DNA from: Thozetella sp. PMI_491
Lineage: Eukaryota; Ascomycota; Sordariomycetes; Chaetosphaeriales; Chaetosphaeriaceae
Length of the DNA: 64,000 bases
Direction of reading: 5' to 3'
Assembly: GCA_021432635.1 (NCBI GenBank)
Contig: MU270093.1
Span: 124,001-188,000 of the forward strand
Below, one piece after another: positions 1 through 11,062 of the stretch. The first letter of the stretch is position 1, and every line of letters begins with the position of its first letter. Below the pieces are notes generated by a model. That model was not told where the DNA came from. It saw nothing but the letters and a program-made list of their open reading frames with translations, and searched no databases. Position numbers and translations under genes: made by a program.

Positions 1-85
1 GGATGAGAGAGAACATTGGCTCGAGACTGTTGAAAGACCATCCGGCGCCAGCAGAGCTGATAACTAGGCAGTGCTCATGAACCCA

Positions 86-283
86 TCAACGACAAACGGT
101 CTCCTGCATGGCAGAAGACTCCAGGAAACTGCAAGTGAGAGAGGTACAATCTAATAGCGGATTGTGGTGGACTTACCGAGCTCTCGCACGGATATTATCG
201 TCGCAGCCAGAGGGATCCGCGACGACCAAGTCCGAGTTGTTGCCCCAGTGAAGAGTTTGATGCGAGATATTACTTCTGAGCAC
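86..283 (-). CDS. Possible last exons of an unknown gene at the left edge
   Basis: On the minus strand an open stretch (283 down to 177) reads into a consensus donor (CG|GTAAGT). A 48-bp intron (176-129) ends in CACTTGCAG, and the frame then closes at a stop at 88-86. The exon before the intron contains a protein-like stretch, NNSDLVVADPSG, followed by CDDNIRARA. I do not recognise the product. A frame stop just above 284 coincides with a TAG that could be an acceptor, so the gene would need further exons upstream on the minus strand (higher coordinates), which I could not place. The strong, correctly phased donor/acceptor pair is the main support; chance is possible. Confidence 0.27.
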
Positions 284-288
284 CTAGA

Positions 289-2180
289 CCTATTTCACGG
301 CAATTGACGGAGGAAACCGATGGCCGGATGACGCTCTCCGGTTTTCGTCGCAAGAGCGACAACCGTACCGCTCGTAGTAAGGATGAACCGAGATGCTGCG
401 CCGTTGAGCCGTCAGTCTACCAACATGGCATGAATACCAACAGGATGAAGATCAAGGAGTCCGAGAGGGTAAGAAAGGAGGTTCATGGTGCTTTGTTTGT
501 TTGGCTCAACCGACCGCGGGGAGCAGCTCGCGCGCCGGAGATGATCCGATTGGCTTGCCCTAGAAGACAGGCCCTTTGACTGTGGCCGAGACAGTAGGTC
601 TCAAGATCGCCGTCCAAAGCAGCTCGACTGCCAGTTGAAGAGAGCCAGAGAGGCCGATGGCCTTGGAGGTTTCCTATGCTGCTTGGTTTGTAGAGGGTGA
701 AATCCCTCGGCGAATGGTTCGGCACCAGAGTGATGATACGCGACTGCCTAGGAGCTTACTTACAAAACGGCGACCAAGCCCCTTCGCAATGGTGTTCTCT
801 CGTGTCCCGTGGTTGATATTGTAAGAATCCCTTCCCCACCGAGAGCGTGGCAAATGACGATGTTACTCTCCTTGCTCGTGTTAGAAGAGAGGGCTTGTCT
901 GCTGATACTGGAAAAGTAGATCGCAAAGCACCGGCTGTCGTCGAAGGAGAAAAAGGAATCGCCGAGAAGCGGTTTTCGGGAAAGGTTAGAGGGGCGAGGA
1001 AGACTTTGAAGGACGTGTTTCTATATTCAGAGTCAGGATAGAGGACATGGAGATGGGTTTGCTCGCGCCGTAGACTCCCTCGATTGTTCTGAGCCAGAAG
1101 AAGCTGGCGTCAAACACCGAGCGTGCTGCCGAGCTCGTGGGAAGTGGCAAACTGGGCGACCTGGGCGCTGCGGGCAATGAGATGTCGACGGGGGAAAAGA
1201 GAAATCGTAGTTCCTCCAAGACTCACAGCTTCATCCACGAAGAAGAGAGGGGAAAAAAGATGAAGAATCGGGGCAACACAGAGCAGGACATGGCAAGTGA
1301 GGCGGGAGAGTCGCTCTGAGGTAGGTGTGGCATGGGCCGGCAGAACCCTTGCAAACGCAAGGCTTTGGGCCGCCACCCATGAGGCCCGTCCCTGGCACTA
1401 GGAGTAGAGTCACGGCAAGATACAGGACTCATCGACAAAGGGTGGAACCTGACGCAGCGACACCGCTGTTGATGCGGCAGCGCCCCCCCCCCCCCTCTGA
1501 GGATTCCTTCTGGGGACAGAGTCCGCCAGAGGATGCTCGACGGAGCCGCTGGTGTACGAGAGCCGTGAGGCACAGAGCGCGGGCGCTCAAGCTCCTTGTC
1601 AAATCTAGCTCTCTGGTCTGCTCTTGTGACGCAGACCTGGAGGCCAATGGGCTCAGGGAGCAAACGGCGTACCGCCCGGCAGGGTTCACTGCATACCCCG
1701 ACGGTTACGTGCAGCATGCTCTGGCGCTCTTCCACGTGACAAACGGCCGGTGCAAGTACCAAACAAGAAGTAAGGCGGGTTTCCCGGAGCCAGGCCACGG
1801 TCGCTTGGTACCCTAGGGGGGGCTGTAGTCCTAATTCTGAGAAGCAAGCTACGAGCTACCAACCTCCTTAGAGAAGAGACAGACTTTTCTGAAAATGATC
1901 ATTTGGTATTATGAGCTCTATTGCCGGATATTGTTGTGCGTTTCTCATCGGAGGTCTAGAACGTTGGCATGCCTCCTAGTAGTCTATACTCTAGCATATG
2001 CATTACGCCGTTTGCCATCCTCCGGCACGCTTGCTAATGCTCCCTGCTATACCAGCAAATGTCTCCCATAAAGCAAGTTTTTTTTTCTTAAAAATACCAG
2101 CCACCCCCAAGTTCGTCGAAGGTTCTGGGGAGGTTAGAGGGTTTGAGAGGTAAATAGAGAGACTACAAACCGCCAAAGTC
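289..2180. other. No supportable gene (about 1.9 kb)
   Basis: Several open frames exist (for example 1223-1798 minus and 1325-1816 plus), but they overlap on both strands, show no domain and look like chance frames in GC-rich sequence. A C-run lies near 1483-1495. A minus-strand GTAAGTAAGC donor-like site near 763-772 follows a short protein-like stretch (YNINHGTRENTIAKGLGRRF) and could belong to the same unresolved gene as the left-edge exons. The part next to 2181 should contain the 3' UTR of the chromatin remodeler. Confidence 0.5.
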
Positions 2181-5100
2181 TCAAGGCATAGGTCGTGAAG
2201 GAAGATCCACTGGCCGAGCCTTCTCGATCCCGGTTAGGTCTCTCAATCTAGTGTGCAGAAATTCCTTCCTTATTCGCCTCTGCCCTTCTGAGATGTTGGT
2301 GGCTTCCCGCAGGTTATCAAGTGCGATACGGAGGCGAACGACGGAGCACATTTCTGGGCAAGCCCAGTTGATTGGGTGGAGGAATCCGCAAACAAAGCAA
2401 ATGTGCCCGGTGCCGTTGCTCATGCCGTTCGGTACAGTCACAGCTCCATTCAGGAGGGTCAAGGCTAGGGGGGAGAAGTCGGAGTCTACTGCGGCTGAGG
2501 TTGGGGCTGGATCTCGTCCATGGACGGAGCCAACGAGGTGCTGCTGCTGTAGGGAGTCAGTGATTCTCTGGGGCTTGGGGGTGCTGCCTTGTGGGCGAGC
2601 GGATGCATCGCTCGGTGGCTTGGCGAGCCCGTTGCCATGTCCTCGCTTTGTCGATTGCAATAGCTGGGGGCTGTGTCGATGGGCGACTCGTTGATGGTTC
2701 CCGAGGTCAGAGGGTCTTCGAAGGCTCGGCGATGCGGCGCTGGGGCCATTGGAGTCGAGGGTGGCGACGCGGTTTGCACCATTCGGAGCTGCTCGGAGGG
2801 CAGTTGGAAGGTTATCAGAAGACTGCTGCGCGAGGGGTTCTTCGGCTCCGGTATCTGTGAGTTTGTGAGTGATTCGGGCGTCTGTTGCTTAGACGAACGA
2901 GAAGATGTAGGAGTTTTCTTGGCCACCTTGGCCGCGGCTGGGCTACGGGCCGCACGAGAAGCTAGCTTGCCGGCTTTCGGGCTGGCCCTCTTGCGAGCAC
3001 CACCGAGAACTGGCTTGCGCGCTGTGCCCCGTCTCGGGGCAGGCGGCTTGCTGTTTGATATCTTTCTAGGTTTCGTACCTTTGAGGCCCTGGGAGTATTC
3101 TCCGTCTTCTCCTGATGATTCAGATTCTGTGCCGTCGGCGCCTCGGAAATCTTCGTCCGCCTCGGTGCTTTCGTCTTTCGCCTGGTCATCTTGATTATCA
3201 TGAGGCTCTTCGAAGCCATAGCTGGGACCGGCGTAGCTTGCGATCTACCCGACGTTAGAACAAGTCTTCTGTAAGGAGCAATGGCAAAGAGAGGGTCATG
3301 GCTTACCTGACGGCGGCGACCACCCCGACCAAGCACCTCTATGTTCTTCAAAGCCTCCCGACGGGCTTCCTCCTCTCGTTGCTTGAGGATGTCATCCCAC
3401 ACGCCCACATTCACCACGTGGTCGACTGCGTCCACCTCGGCGGCTAGTGTTCCGTCGTTGGCCCATACTTTCGCAAATGCGAAAGCGCCTTCCGTAGAGC
3501 CATCCTCGCGGTTGGTCTCCTCAGTAGCAGATCGATCGAGCAGCTTCTCCACAGCGGCCTTATCATAGACGATGGCGTCTTTCTTCTTGTCTTCACTGAA
3601 CAATGCAGCGGCGCCGTGCTTGAGGATGGATTCCATATCGGTGGAGTTATCGCCCTCCTCGTCCATAGACTCGATCAAGACGTGGTCTAGGGCCATCTTC
3701 TTCCGGCCAATCTGGAGGATCTTCTCCTCGGGCGAGTCCTGCGTCATGAGCTGGAAGCAGAGTACCTTCTTCTTCTGCCCGATGCGATGAGCTCGGGAGA
3801 GGGCCTGGACATCCTGATGCGGATTGAAGTCGGGGTCCAGAATGATGACCGTGTCGGCGGTCGCCAGATTGATACCAACACCTCCGGCACGCGTAGAGAG
3901 AAGCATGCAGAACAGCTCCGAGTCTGGAGCGTTGAATGCATCGATCCGTTTCTGCTTCTCGATACTGGAGATGCTTCCGTCAAGCCGCTCATACTTGAGA
4001 AACAGGCCGTTCAGAAAATCCTCGAGAATTGTCAGCTGCTCTAGGAATTGACTGAATATCAGAACCCGGTGGCCGCGCTCCTTGAGGATGGGGAGCATCG
4101 TCTCCAAGAGAAGGAGCTTCGAAGATGCCTCGACCAGGTTCCGCCGCATAGCCTCAACCGATGTGTTGACATCCTCGATGGCCTTACTGTAGAGGAAGGG
4201 GTGGCAGAGGCACTTGCGGAGCTGCATCAGAATGTTGTTGAGTCCGGTCTTTTCGTTCGCCCTGAGCTTGCCTCGCGCGAAGATGGAGCGAATGAGCTGC
4301 GGGTTCTTCTCCATGATGGATTTGCATAGCTTCTCCTGGAGCACCGTCATGCTGACTGGTAGAATGACTTGAGCCATGGGCGGCAAGAAGGTCAGGACCT
4401 GCGCCTTGGTTCGTCGCAGGAAATACGGCCTGATTTTTTTGTGGAGTTCTTGAACTCGGTCCTGGGTAAGCTCCTGAAACTCGGCGTCTAGGTCGGCAGC
4501 GTTCATCTCACGAGGGTTGACGAACTGGAGGAGGTTGAAGAGCTCTCTCTTGTTGTTCTGCAACGGCGTGCCCGTGAGCAACAGGCTCCAGGGGATGTTC
4601 ATAGCCCTGAGGGCTTTGTAGAGGAGATTCTCGTCGTTCTTAAGGCGCTGTGCCTCGTCAACGACCAGGCCGGCCCATTTGACCGACTTGAATAGAGTCT
4701 TTGTGCGGTCGTCCTGCGCAGAATCATACGACATGATGACAACATGGGCTTTCATATGTTGTCCGCCTCCAGGGAACAGCTCGTACTGGTAGGCGAGATC
4801 TTGAGAAGCCTTCCCGCCGTAGTAAGCCACTACGCGGAGGTCAGGGGCCCATTTCTTAATCTCCCGCCGCCAGTTGGGGCAGGTAGAGTTAGGTACCACG
4901 ACTAGGAACGGCCAAGCCTTCGGGTTATCCTGTACGAGGCTGGTGAGTAGGGCTACGACTTGCACTGTCTTGCCCAGGCCCATCTCGTCCGCGAGGATGA
5001 TACTCCTCTCCAGCCGATAGCTCCACAAGAGCCAATTGAGACCGTCGAGCTGGTACCCCATGAGCTTTCCCCGCTGCAGACCGGCAGGCTGCGCGTTGAC

Positions 5101-6954
5101 TTTGATCTCCTCCTCGAAGCTTAGTGTTCGGAACTCCTGGATCCGCTCCCGGACGTTGCGAGCTGACTCAGTGTGAAAGTGCTTGCCGTTGAGGTATTCC
5201 TGGTAGGCGAGATAGAAGGACGACCAGACGGTCTCGGAGTCCGGAGATGGGGGCTCATCCCATACGACGTCTTCGTAACCAAGTCCCTCAAACTTGACGT
5301 AGATCTTTGTGACGTGGTGAATGCGGCTTAGGTCTGACTCCCTCTTCTCGGCCAACGACATCTGCTTGTACTTGGCCTCGTCGGCTCCCGACCGAGCTGC
5401 AATGTGGACATTCAAGATGACATCTGGTGTGATGTTTGACTCTGGAATGGCCTCCTCGGACGAGAACTTGAGAAGCAGGTTCCTTCCTGACTCATCTGCC
5501 TCATCCGTGAACTCGCTGTCGTTGCGCTTCAAGAAAGCTGCTCGCATAACCGCAGCGGTATAGCCGTAAGCCCAGGCACCCGGCATCCAGGTGCAGTGGC
5601 GATACGACTTCGCTTCCCATTTGACAAGATACTCGATCTGATCTTCGCTCAAGTCGCCAAGAACCATCTTGCTGGCGTCAAAATCAGCCTTGTTGATGGG
5701 CCGCCATGCCACAAAGGTTTGAGCTTTTAGGCTGTCCACATCGTTACACTCTTTGCACTGCCAGGTAATACTGTACTCGTCGAGGCGATGCTTCCGCACG
5801 TTGTCCGGATCATCCTTAGCCGGGTCGCGCGAGCCGATGGGATGAGGGAGATGCTCATAATGAAAACCCCGACGGCACGAGGAGCAGCGGAAGAGCACGT
5901 TCTTCGGGTTGTCTAAAAGCCCCACGGCCACGGTTGTGACGGGATCGATGCCGTCGTTCTGAGCTCGGAGCTTCTCCTCCTGTTTTGGTGTCTTCTTGAT
6001 CGAGAAGGCGGCGCAAGCAGGACCCTTGGTGTGACATATTTGACAGCTGCCTCCGTCGGGGCCGCGAGGAGCTCCAAAGGCGCGATTTTCCTTCTTCGCG
6101 GAGCCGAAATTGCCAATGCAGAAGCGGCACTGGAATACAAAGTAGTCATCACTGGCTTTGGTCACGCAATGATCTCGAGTGCTCCGAAGGCCGATGCACG
6201 ATTTGTGATACGAGTTGGAACAGCCCTGGCAGTGAATCAAAATTCCCTTGTTCAGTGCCTTCTCTGGACCGTTGCAAACCTCGCAGACGGGCCGGTGAAG
6301 TGAGATAAACTCAGCCGAAGTCGGCCGCTGGAACACTTCCCGGACACCAACGACTTTGGGTGCAGCTGGGGCTTTCTCCTCCTGGTAGCCGAAGTCGTCT
6401 TCATCCTCATCGAATATGGTGTAATCGATGGTCTTGGTGTTTTTAGTGGCTCGTGTGGATCGGCGACGAGTCTCATACTCTATTGATGATTCGCGGAAGT
6501 GCGTCCTTGCCCGTGCCTTTCGCCGTCGCTTAGCTGGAGCTAAGATGTCTGACTGGACAATGGCAAAGTTACTACCGCTGCCGTCTGACTCGACCTGTCC
6601 TGCTGCGAGCTCGTCCTCATCGTCCTCTTCTCCCTCGTCGCGGAGGCGAGATTGCCGCCGAACCGCGTATTTCGAGGCAGCGAGTCGAGTCTGGCGAAAA
6701 TGGCTCTGTCGACCCCTGGATGATAACTCATCTGGCTCGGTGGAGTAAATGTCTTGCGAATGGGTGCGGGATCTAAGACTCCGTCTTGTCTCGCGACCAA
6801 GAACAGCCTTGGTCGGGGGATTCACTTCGCGATGGGACTGCCGAAGGCGGCGCCGAGGGGGCGAGTCATCCATCTCTATATCATCGGAATCGTTGCTAGA
6901 GAAATCCTTATCGCCGTCCTCGTAAACACGCCGTCGCTTTCTCTCTCTGCCCAT
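2181..6954 (-). CDS. mit1: Mit1/Mi-2 (CHD)-like SNF2 chromatin remodeler with PHD finger
   Basis: This is an ATP-dependent nucleosome remodeler of the CHD/Mi-2 class, closest in layout to fission yeast Mit1 of the SHREC silencing complex; it acts in the nucleus. The start is the ATG at 6954 (MGRERKRRR); the frame stays open further up but has no ATG. Domains in approximate residues: basic/acidic disordered N-terminus 1-220; PHD finger 222-282 (CEVCN...HCQGC...YHKSC); a second Cys-rich atypical zinc region 303-405; chromodomain-like segments near 440-480 and 545-590; SNF2 ATPase 630-850 with Walker A DEMGLGKT, DEAQ box (not the commoner DEAH) and LTGTPLQNN; helicase C 965-1090 with STRAGGVGINLATAD and SRAHRIGQ. 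A 3' intron starts at about 3306 (donor GTAAGC). The C-terminal CFVCGFLHPINWAC zinc motif lies in another frame (2181-2660), so one more join between about 2490 and 2780 is needed; I could not fix it. A CTGAC...CTACAG acceptor ending at 2547 is one candidate. Confidence 0.9.
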
Positions 6955-8030
6955 CTTGTCACTGTCCTGCTCTATGTTAGTGGAAAGTGGAAGAGGGTAG
7001 TTAATCAATGATTTAGGGCTAGAGACAGATATTAAGAGAATAAGAGATTTCTGTTAGAGAAGAGAGCATGCTATTACAGAGGGAAGAGGCGGGAGAGGTT
7101 TCAGTATCCTGGAAGGGCAAGAGACAGCGGAGTCAAATTCTTCCGACGGATGGGCTCAACGAGATGAGATACTCGTACCGTCGACGAAGCAGGGCTCGAG
7201 GGTTTATCGCGTTTAATGAGGATGATTTTCGTCATCGTGATGCGAGAAAGGCAGTACGCCCAAGGTCATGTCACAAGTGGTGAAGTCCGAGAAGTGTGAT
7301 ATCTCGGACGTGCCTTGAGATCAACGCTGAAGTGACCAGCAAGATCCTACTCAGAGTCGGGAGGAGCAACCCGCAGAGTAGACCTGATGGTAAAGGAAGA
7401 AAGAAAGGTTGAGTCAACCTTGCGCCCAAGACTCTCAGAGTACTTTGGACGGTGAGGTGAGGAATGAACCGGGTAAGATGAAAGCTCTAGGCCACAATTA
7501 CTGACGTTTTGGAAAAGGGAAGGAATGAAGGGGCTCGGGAGGTTCTGTGAGGAGGGTAGTGAAGATGGAAACAGTTAAAGATTAGAACGCCTTAACAGGG
7601 CCAGGGCGAAGATACTCTGAGGTGGATGTGTGAGATGCCTGTGAGTTGTGTACATTGTAACAAGCAGTAGTTTACTGGGCCCAGGTTCAGGGAGAAACTA
7701 TGGCTCACTGGGGGCAGGTCACTGGCAGCTCACAAGTTCCAAGCCCGCTGTGCAATATAAACACGGCTAGCAAGCCACTTCGACCAAGGATATAGGGGCA
7801 CCACTGGTGGTTGAGGCATGTGCTGCTAACACCTGCACTCTCCAAGCCAAACTCGGCTTGGAGGCTGAATATCCACCCTGAGAACCCAATCAACGAATTC
7901 AGGAAAGACAACAGAGGATTCCGCCATTAACCCCTAGCAAGAGGGCGTGGCCACTTGGACATTGCTAGCCGGATCCAAGGGCCTATCATACCTAGTACCC
8001 ATGCCTTGCAATAGATCCGGGAGCAAGGGG
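6955..8030. other. No supportable gene (about 1.1 kb)
   Basis: This holds the 5' leader and promoter of the remodeler and the 3' end of the small minus-strand gene starting at 8423. A short minus-strand frame (7705-7911) has no recognisable features. Nothing else is seen. Confidence 0.5.
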
Positions 8031-8078
8031 CTATTCCTGGACGAGAGCGGGAAGCGGAGGAGAGGGAAGTCAACTCAC

Positions 8079-8423
8079 ATAGGGGCTGTTCTCCCAGTCC
8101 GATACCTCAACATGGTGGAATGTTTCCCTCTTGCCTAATGGAACCCATGGAAGCGCAACTTCTATCTCAACCTGCCGAGAGCGCGAGGTAACCTGCTCGT
8201 TCGGATCTATGCCGTCGTTCGTGGATGTGGTCTCGGCCGGTTGAAATCGCCCTCGAGAGCGTCCGTTCGCCTTCCCTCCACGTCGATTGGGCCTCCACTT
8301 GGGACCTGAATAGGCGCCATCTTGAGCTGAGTAGTCTGAATCGCGGGAGCGCGATCCAAACCGTGGGGAGGTGGCGACGGAGGCTGATGCGAGCTCGTCT
8401 TCCGAGCTTGAAGCCGCAACCAT
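8079..8423 (-). CDS. Unknown small protein, first coding exon; gene has a 5'-leader intron
   Basis: I do not recognise this product. The ATG at 8423 opens a 115-codon phase-0 exon ending at a consensus donor (CCC TAT|GTGAGT, intron from 8078). Upstream on the same strand is a well-formed leader intron (8544-8479): donor GTACGG, branch CTGAC, then a T-rich tract ending TTTTTTCTTAG. An in-frame stop lies between that acceptor and the ATG, so this ATG is the likely start. The protein is Ser-rich and basic (SRSRDSD, RPNRRGGKANGRSRGR) and then turns more hydrophobic (VEIEVALPWVPLGKRE). The 3' end is unresolved: a pyrimidine-rich 42-nt stretch ending CCAG at 8037 would give a stop two codons later (about 116 aa), but later acceptors are possible. 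It is divergent from the MRM1 gene. Confidence 0.5.
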
Positions 8424-8544
8424 CTCGGCGACGCGGGGCGCTGACACCCTCTAATCCTTTATGTCGTGTGACCGAGGCCTAAGAAAAAAGCCAGAAAATT
8501 CGGCAGTCAGTAGATTAGAGTCTTTGAGGGGGGCGGTCCCGTAC

Positions 8545-9190
8545 CTGTGAAGAGCGTGCACCCGCATCTGCCCTATTGCAATGTGGCTGACTTCGATATG
8601 TCGAGGGGAGAAATTCGGCATTTCGAGGTCTAGTCTCGAAGTCGAGGGGAGACGCGATGCTGCCCACCACGCGTTTTTCCGTTTTTTTGTGGGTAACTCT
8701 AAACGCTACCTCATAAGGCGGGCCGTGGCGAGTTACGATAAGAGCTCGATAAGAATTTGGCAGGGATGTGACCGCACCCTGGTCTTTTTTTTTTTCCAAC
8801 AGGACAATCTTGAGCGGACAAAGTACATATGCGCCTGTCTCGCCTTCGCGCCAATCTCCTCGAAACTTTGCAGAGGCATTGTCGACCAGCACCACTCCTT
8901 TTTAATCAAGTCTCTTTTTGCTTGTTCTATTACCTTACCACTAGGTACACTGCGTGACCCTCAAAACACGAACCTCAAATAACTGGGGCGAAAACACCCA
9001 AAGCACTCTACCGACTTGCCTCTCGTCGATACCTTCTGCGAACTATCAAGCGCCGGAACATCATGGAATTTAACAGGACCGAATCGTAAAATATATAGAA
9101 GTCTAAGACGCGACAAGCCAAGAACGGTCGCAGGCGCGTTCGTGACTTGTTGGGTTCCCAGCTACTAATTGCGGTACATCACGCGGAGCC
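8545..9190. promoter_or_regulatory. Divergent intergenic promoter region; TATA-like site at 9092-9097
   Basis: The region separates the minus-strand gene starting at 8423 from the plus-strand MRM1 ATG at 9191 and so probably carries both promoters. A TATATA element lies about 95 bp before the MRM1 ATG. A T-run sits near 8787-8796. Initiation sites cannot be seen from sequence alone. Confidence 0.35.
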
Positions 9191-11062
9191 ATGTGGCAGT
9201 CACTGTACCGCGCGTCGTCCCTGCGGACTTTAGGACACGAGGCAGCAGGAAGATGTTTACCTAGGGGGTATGCCACCTTGTCCGCCATCCATAAGGGCCT
9301 CCATCGATCTCAAAGGGCAAGACCTCAGGGGTTTCGCTCAGCCGAAAAGCCACCCGGCTTCCCGGCTTCGCCATCGGGGGAAAGAACAACGTACAAACAG
9401 CGGCAGAATGCCCGAGCGGCAATGGCAAAGGAACACTCGTACAAGATTCGAAGGGGAAAAAAAGACATCACGGAACGACCAGGCGAGGCACGACCAAAGT
9501 CCCGGGCCGCGCGGTTTAACTCTAAAGACGACTCGTTTGGTAGCAATAGTTTGGTGTACCAGCTGAAAAAAGGGAATCTCAGGGAGGAGTTGCGTCGGCT
9601 CGAATCGATGCGAGACTCTAGAGCCAAGGCTGCGGGGTCTCTCGAATTGGGCTCGGAGCGCCGACCTGGGCTCAGCGAGCTCCTAGGCCGCAAAGGCTTC
9701 TTGGACGGCGCGAGTCGGTCCAGTTCGGGTCGGTCTGGCTCAAGCGAGATGCGAAGAAGTGAGAGGGGTCGGGGAGACCGTTCCAGCCGGCCCAGGCCGA
9801 ACGAAGCGCTCCGTAGGGGCAGCATTGACGAAGACCATTCGAGCTTGACAGCGGTCCTCAGTCGCGGGAAGATTGGGGACGGCCGTCCGAGCCGGTCAAG
9901 GGAAGCACGAAGAGAGCGAAGCGAGCGACAACCTCCTGCATGGGCTCCACGGGAACGGGAACGAAGCGAACGACGATCTTCTGCATGGGCTCCACGGGAA
10001 CGGGAACGAAGCGAACGACAACCTTCTGCATGGGCTCCACGGGAACGAGAACGAACCTTCGCGAACAACCGGCGGAGGTCGGGAGCCAGGCGGTTTTCGG
10101 AGGAGGAGGAAGAGCCGTCGCTACCCTTCACCACTGCTGCTTCTCAATTTCTCTATGGAACGTCTGTGGTGAAAGCTGCCCTGCAGGAGGGGCGGCGGAA
10201 GCTCTACAAGCTATACATATATGCCGGCCCCAACCGCCAGAACCTGGACCAAGACGTCGCGATCCAGCAGCTGGCTGAGCGGAAAAGGATCCAGACAGAG
10301 CTGGTCTACGACGAACGTATCATGGCCAAGCTGAGCGAGGGGCGTCCGCATAACGGGTATCTGCTGGAAACGTCCCCGTTGCCGCAACCACCGATTCTAG
10401 GCCTCGGCTCCTACGTGAAGGACGGGCGCAAGGTGGGGTATGAGCTCAACCTGGCGTGGCAGTCGGCCGAGGAGTCAGCAGTCAACGGCAATACCGAGTT
10501 TGTGCAGATACCGTCCGAGACGCACAAGCCATTAGTTGTGGTTCTAGACCAGGTCAAGGATCCCGGGAACCTGGGTGCCATCTTACGGACAGTGAAGTTC
10601 CTGGGAGGGACCTCGGTGGCCATCTCAAAGGGGAGCTCTGCGAGCCTGACGGCGGTGGCAATGAAGGCATCTGCGGGGGCCTCGGAGATGCTTAACCTCT
10701 ACTCGGTTAGCTCCGTCGCCCAGTTCCTCGACGAGTCGCGGGAGAAGGGGTGGAAGGTGTACGCGGCGGCGCCGGCCAGCTACGCCTCCCGTCAGGACCG
10801 GCACCTTGACCTACACCAGCTGCAAGACGCCGATCCCCTGGCCAACGATCCCTGCATTCTGCTGATTGGCAACGAAGGCGAGGGTTTGTCGAAAGGACTG
10901 AAAGCCAGGGCAGATTTTGAAATCAACATTCCCAACCTGTCCGGCTCCAAGGTCATCGACAGCTTGAACGTGAGCGTGGCGACGGGCCTGCTCTGCTCGG
11001 CCTTCTTCCACGGGGAGGCGAAGGCCCAAGCCGCCATGTATGAGGCAGCCAAGCTATTCTGA
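9191..11062 (+). CDS. MRM1: Mitochondrial 21S rRNA 2'-O-ribose (guanosine) methyltransferase, SpoU family
   Basis: This is an SAM-dependent SPOUT enzyme that methylates the ribose of a conserved guanosine in the peptidyl-transferase loop of mitochondrial large-subunit rRNA. It is a 623-residue single-exon gene with an ATG at 9191. The N-terminus (MWQSLYRASSLRTLGHEAAGR) is Arg-rich and without acidic residues until position 17, as in a mitochondrial presequence. Residues about 60-310 are a long charged, low-complexity region with a three-copy 15-residue repeat. The substrate-binding domain starts near 316 (FLYGTSVVKAAL). The catalytic SpoU knot carries motif 1 VVLDQVKDPGNLGAILRT (about 450), motif 2 LIGNEGEGLSKG (about 557) and motif 3 DSLNVSVATGLL (about 588). 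The catalytic half is complete; the protein is longer than yeast Mrm1 because of the disordered insert. Confidence 0.92.
   Translation: MWQSLYRASSLRTLGHEAAGRCLPRGYATLSAIHKGLHRSQRARPQGFRSAEKPPGFPASPSGERTTYKQRQNARAAMAKEHSYKIRRGKKDITERPGEARPKSRAARFNSKDDSFGSNSLVYQLKKGNLREELRRLESMRDSRAKAAGSLELGSERRPGLSELLGRKGFLDGASRSSSGRSGSSEMRRSERGRGDRSSRPRPNEALRRGSIDEDHSSLTAVLSRGKIGDGRPSRSREARRERSERQPPAWAPRERERSERRSSAWAPRERERSERQPSAWAPRERERTFANNRRRSGARRFSEEEEEPSLPFTTAASQFLYGTSVVKAALQEGRRKLYKLYIYAGPNRQNLDQDVAIQQLAERKRIQTELVYDERIMAKLSEGRPHNGYLLETSPLPQPPILGLGSYVKDGRKVGYELNLAWQSAEESAVNGNTEFVQIPSETHKPLVVVLDQVKDPGNLGAILRTVKFLGGTSVAISKGSSASLTAVAMKASAGASEMLNLYSVSSVAQFLDESREKGWKVYAAAPASYASRQDRHLDLHQLQDADPLANDPCILLIGNEGEGLSKGLKARADFEINIPNLSGSKVIDSLNVSVATGLLCSAFFHGEAKAQAAMYEAAKLF
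9917..10051 (+). repeat. 45-bp tandem repeat, three copies, inside the MRM1 coding region
   Basis: Three consecutive 45-bp units, nearly identical, encode RSERQPPAWAPRERE with small changes (QPP, RSS, QPS). The unit length is a multiple of three, so copy number can change without breaking the frame. The repeat lies in the disordered region before the SpoU domain. Confidence 0.9.

Noticed and set aside
1223-1816. Overlapping open frames of 160-190 codons on both strands
   Set aside because: Mutually antisense, with no domains and no splice or codon evidence favouring either.
8515-8895. Open frame of 126 codons, minus strand, upstream of the small unknown gene
   Set aside because: It spans the well-formed leader intron 8544-8479 and lies in the leader/promoter region; no domain.
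9325-10134. Open frame of 269 codons antisense to MRM1
   Set aside because: Shadow of the Arg/Ser-rich repeat region of MRM1; the SpoU motifs fix the plus strand as coding.
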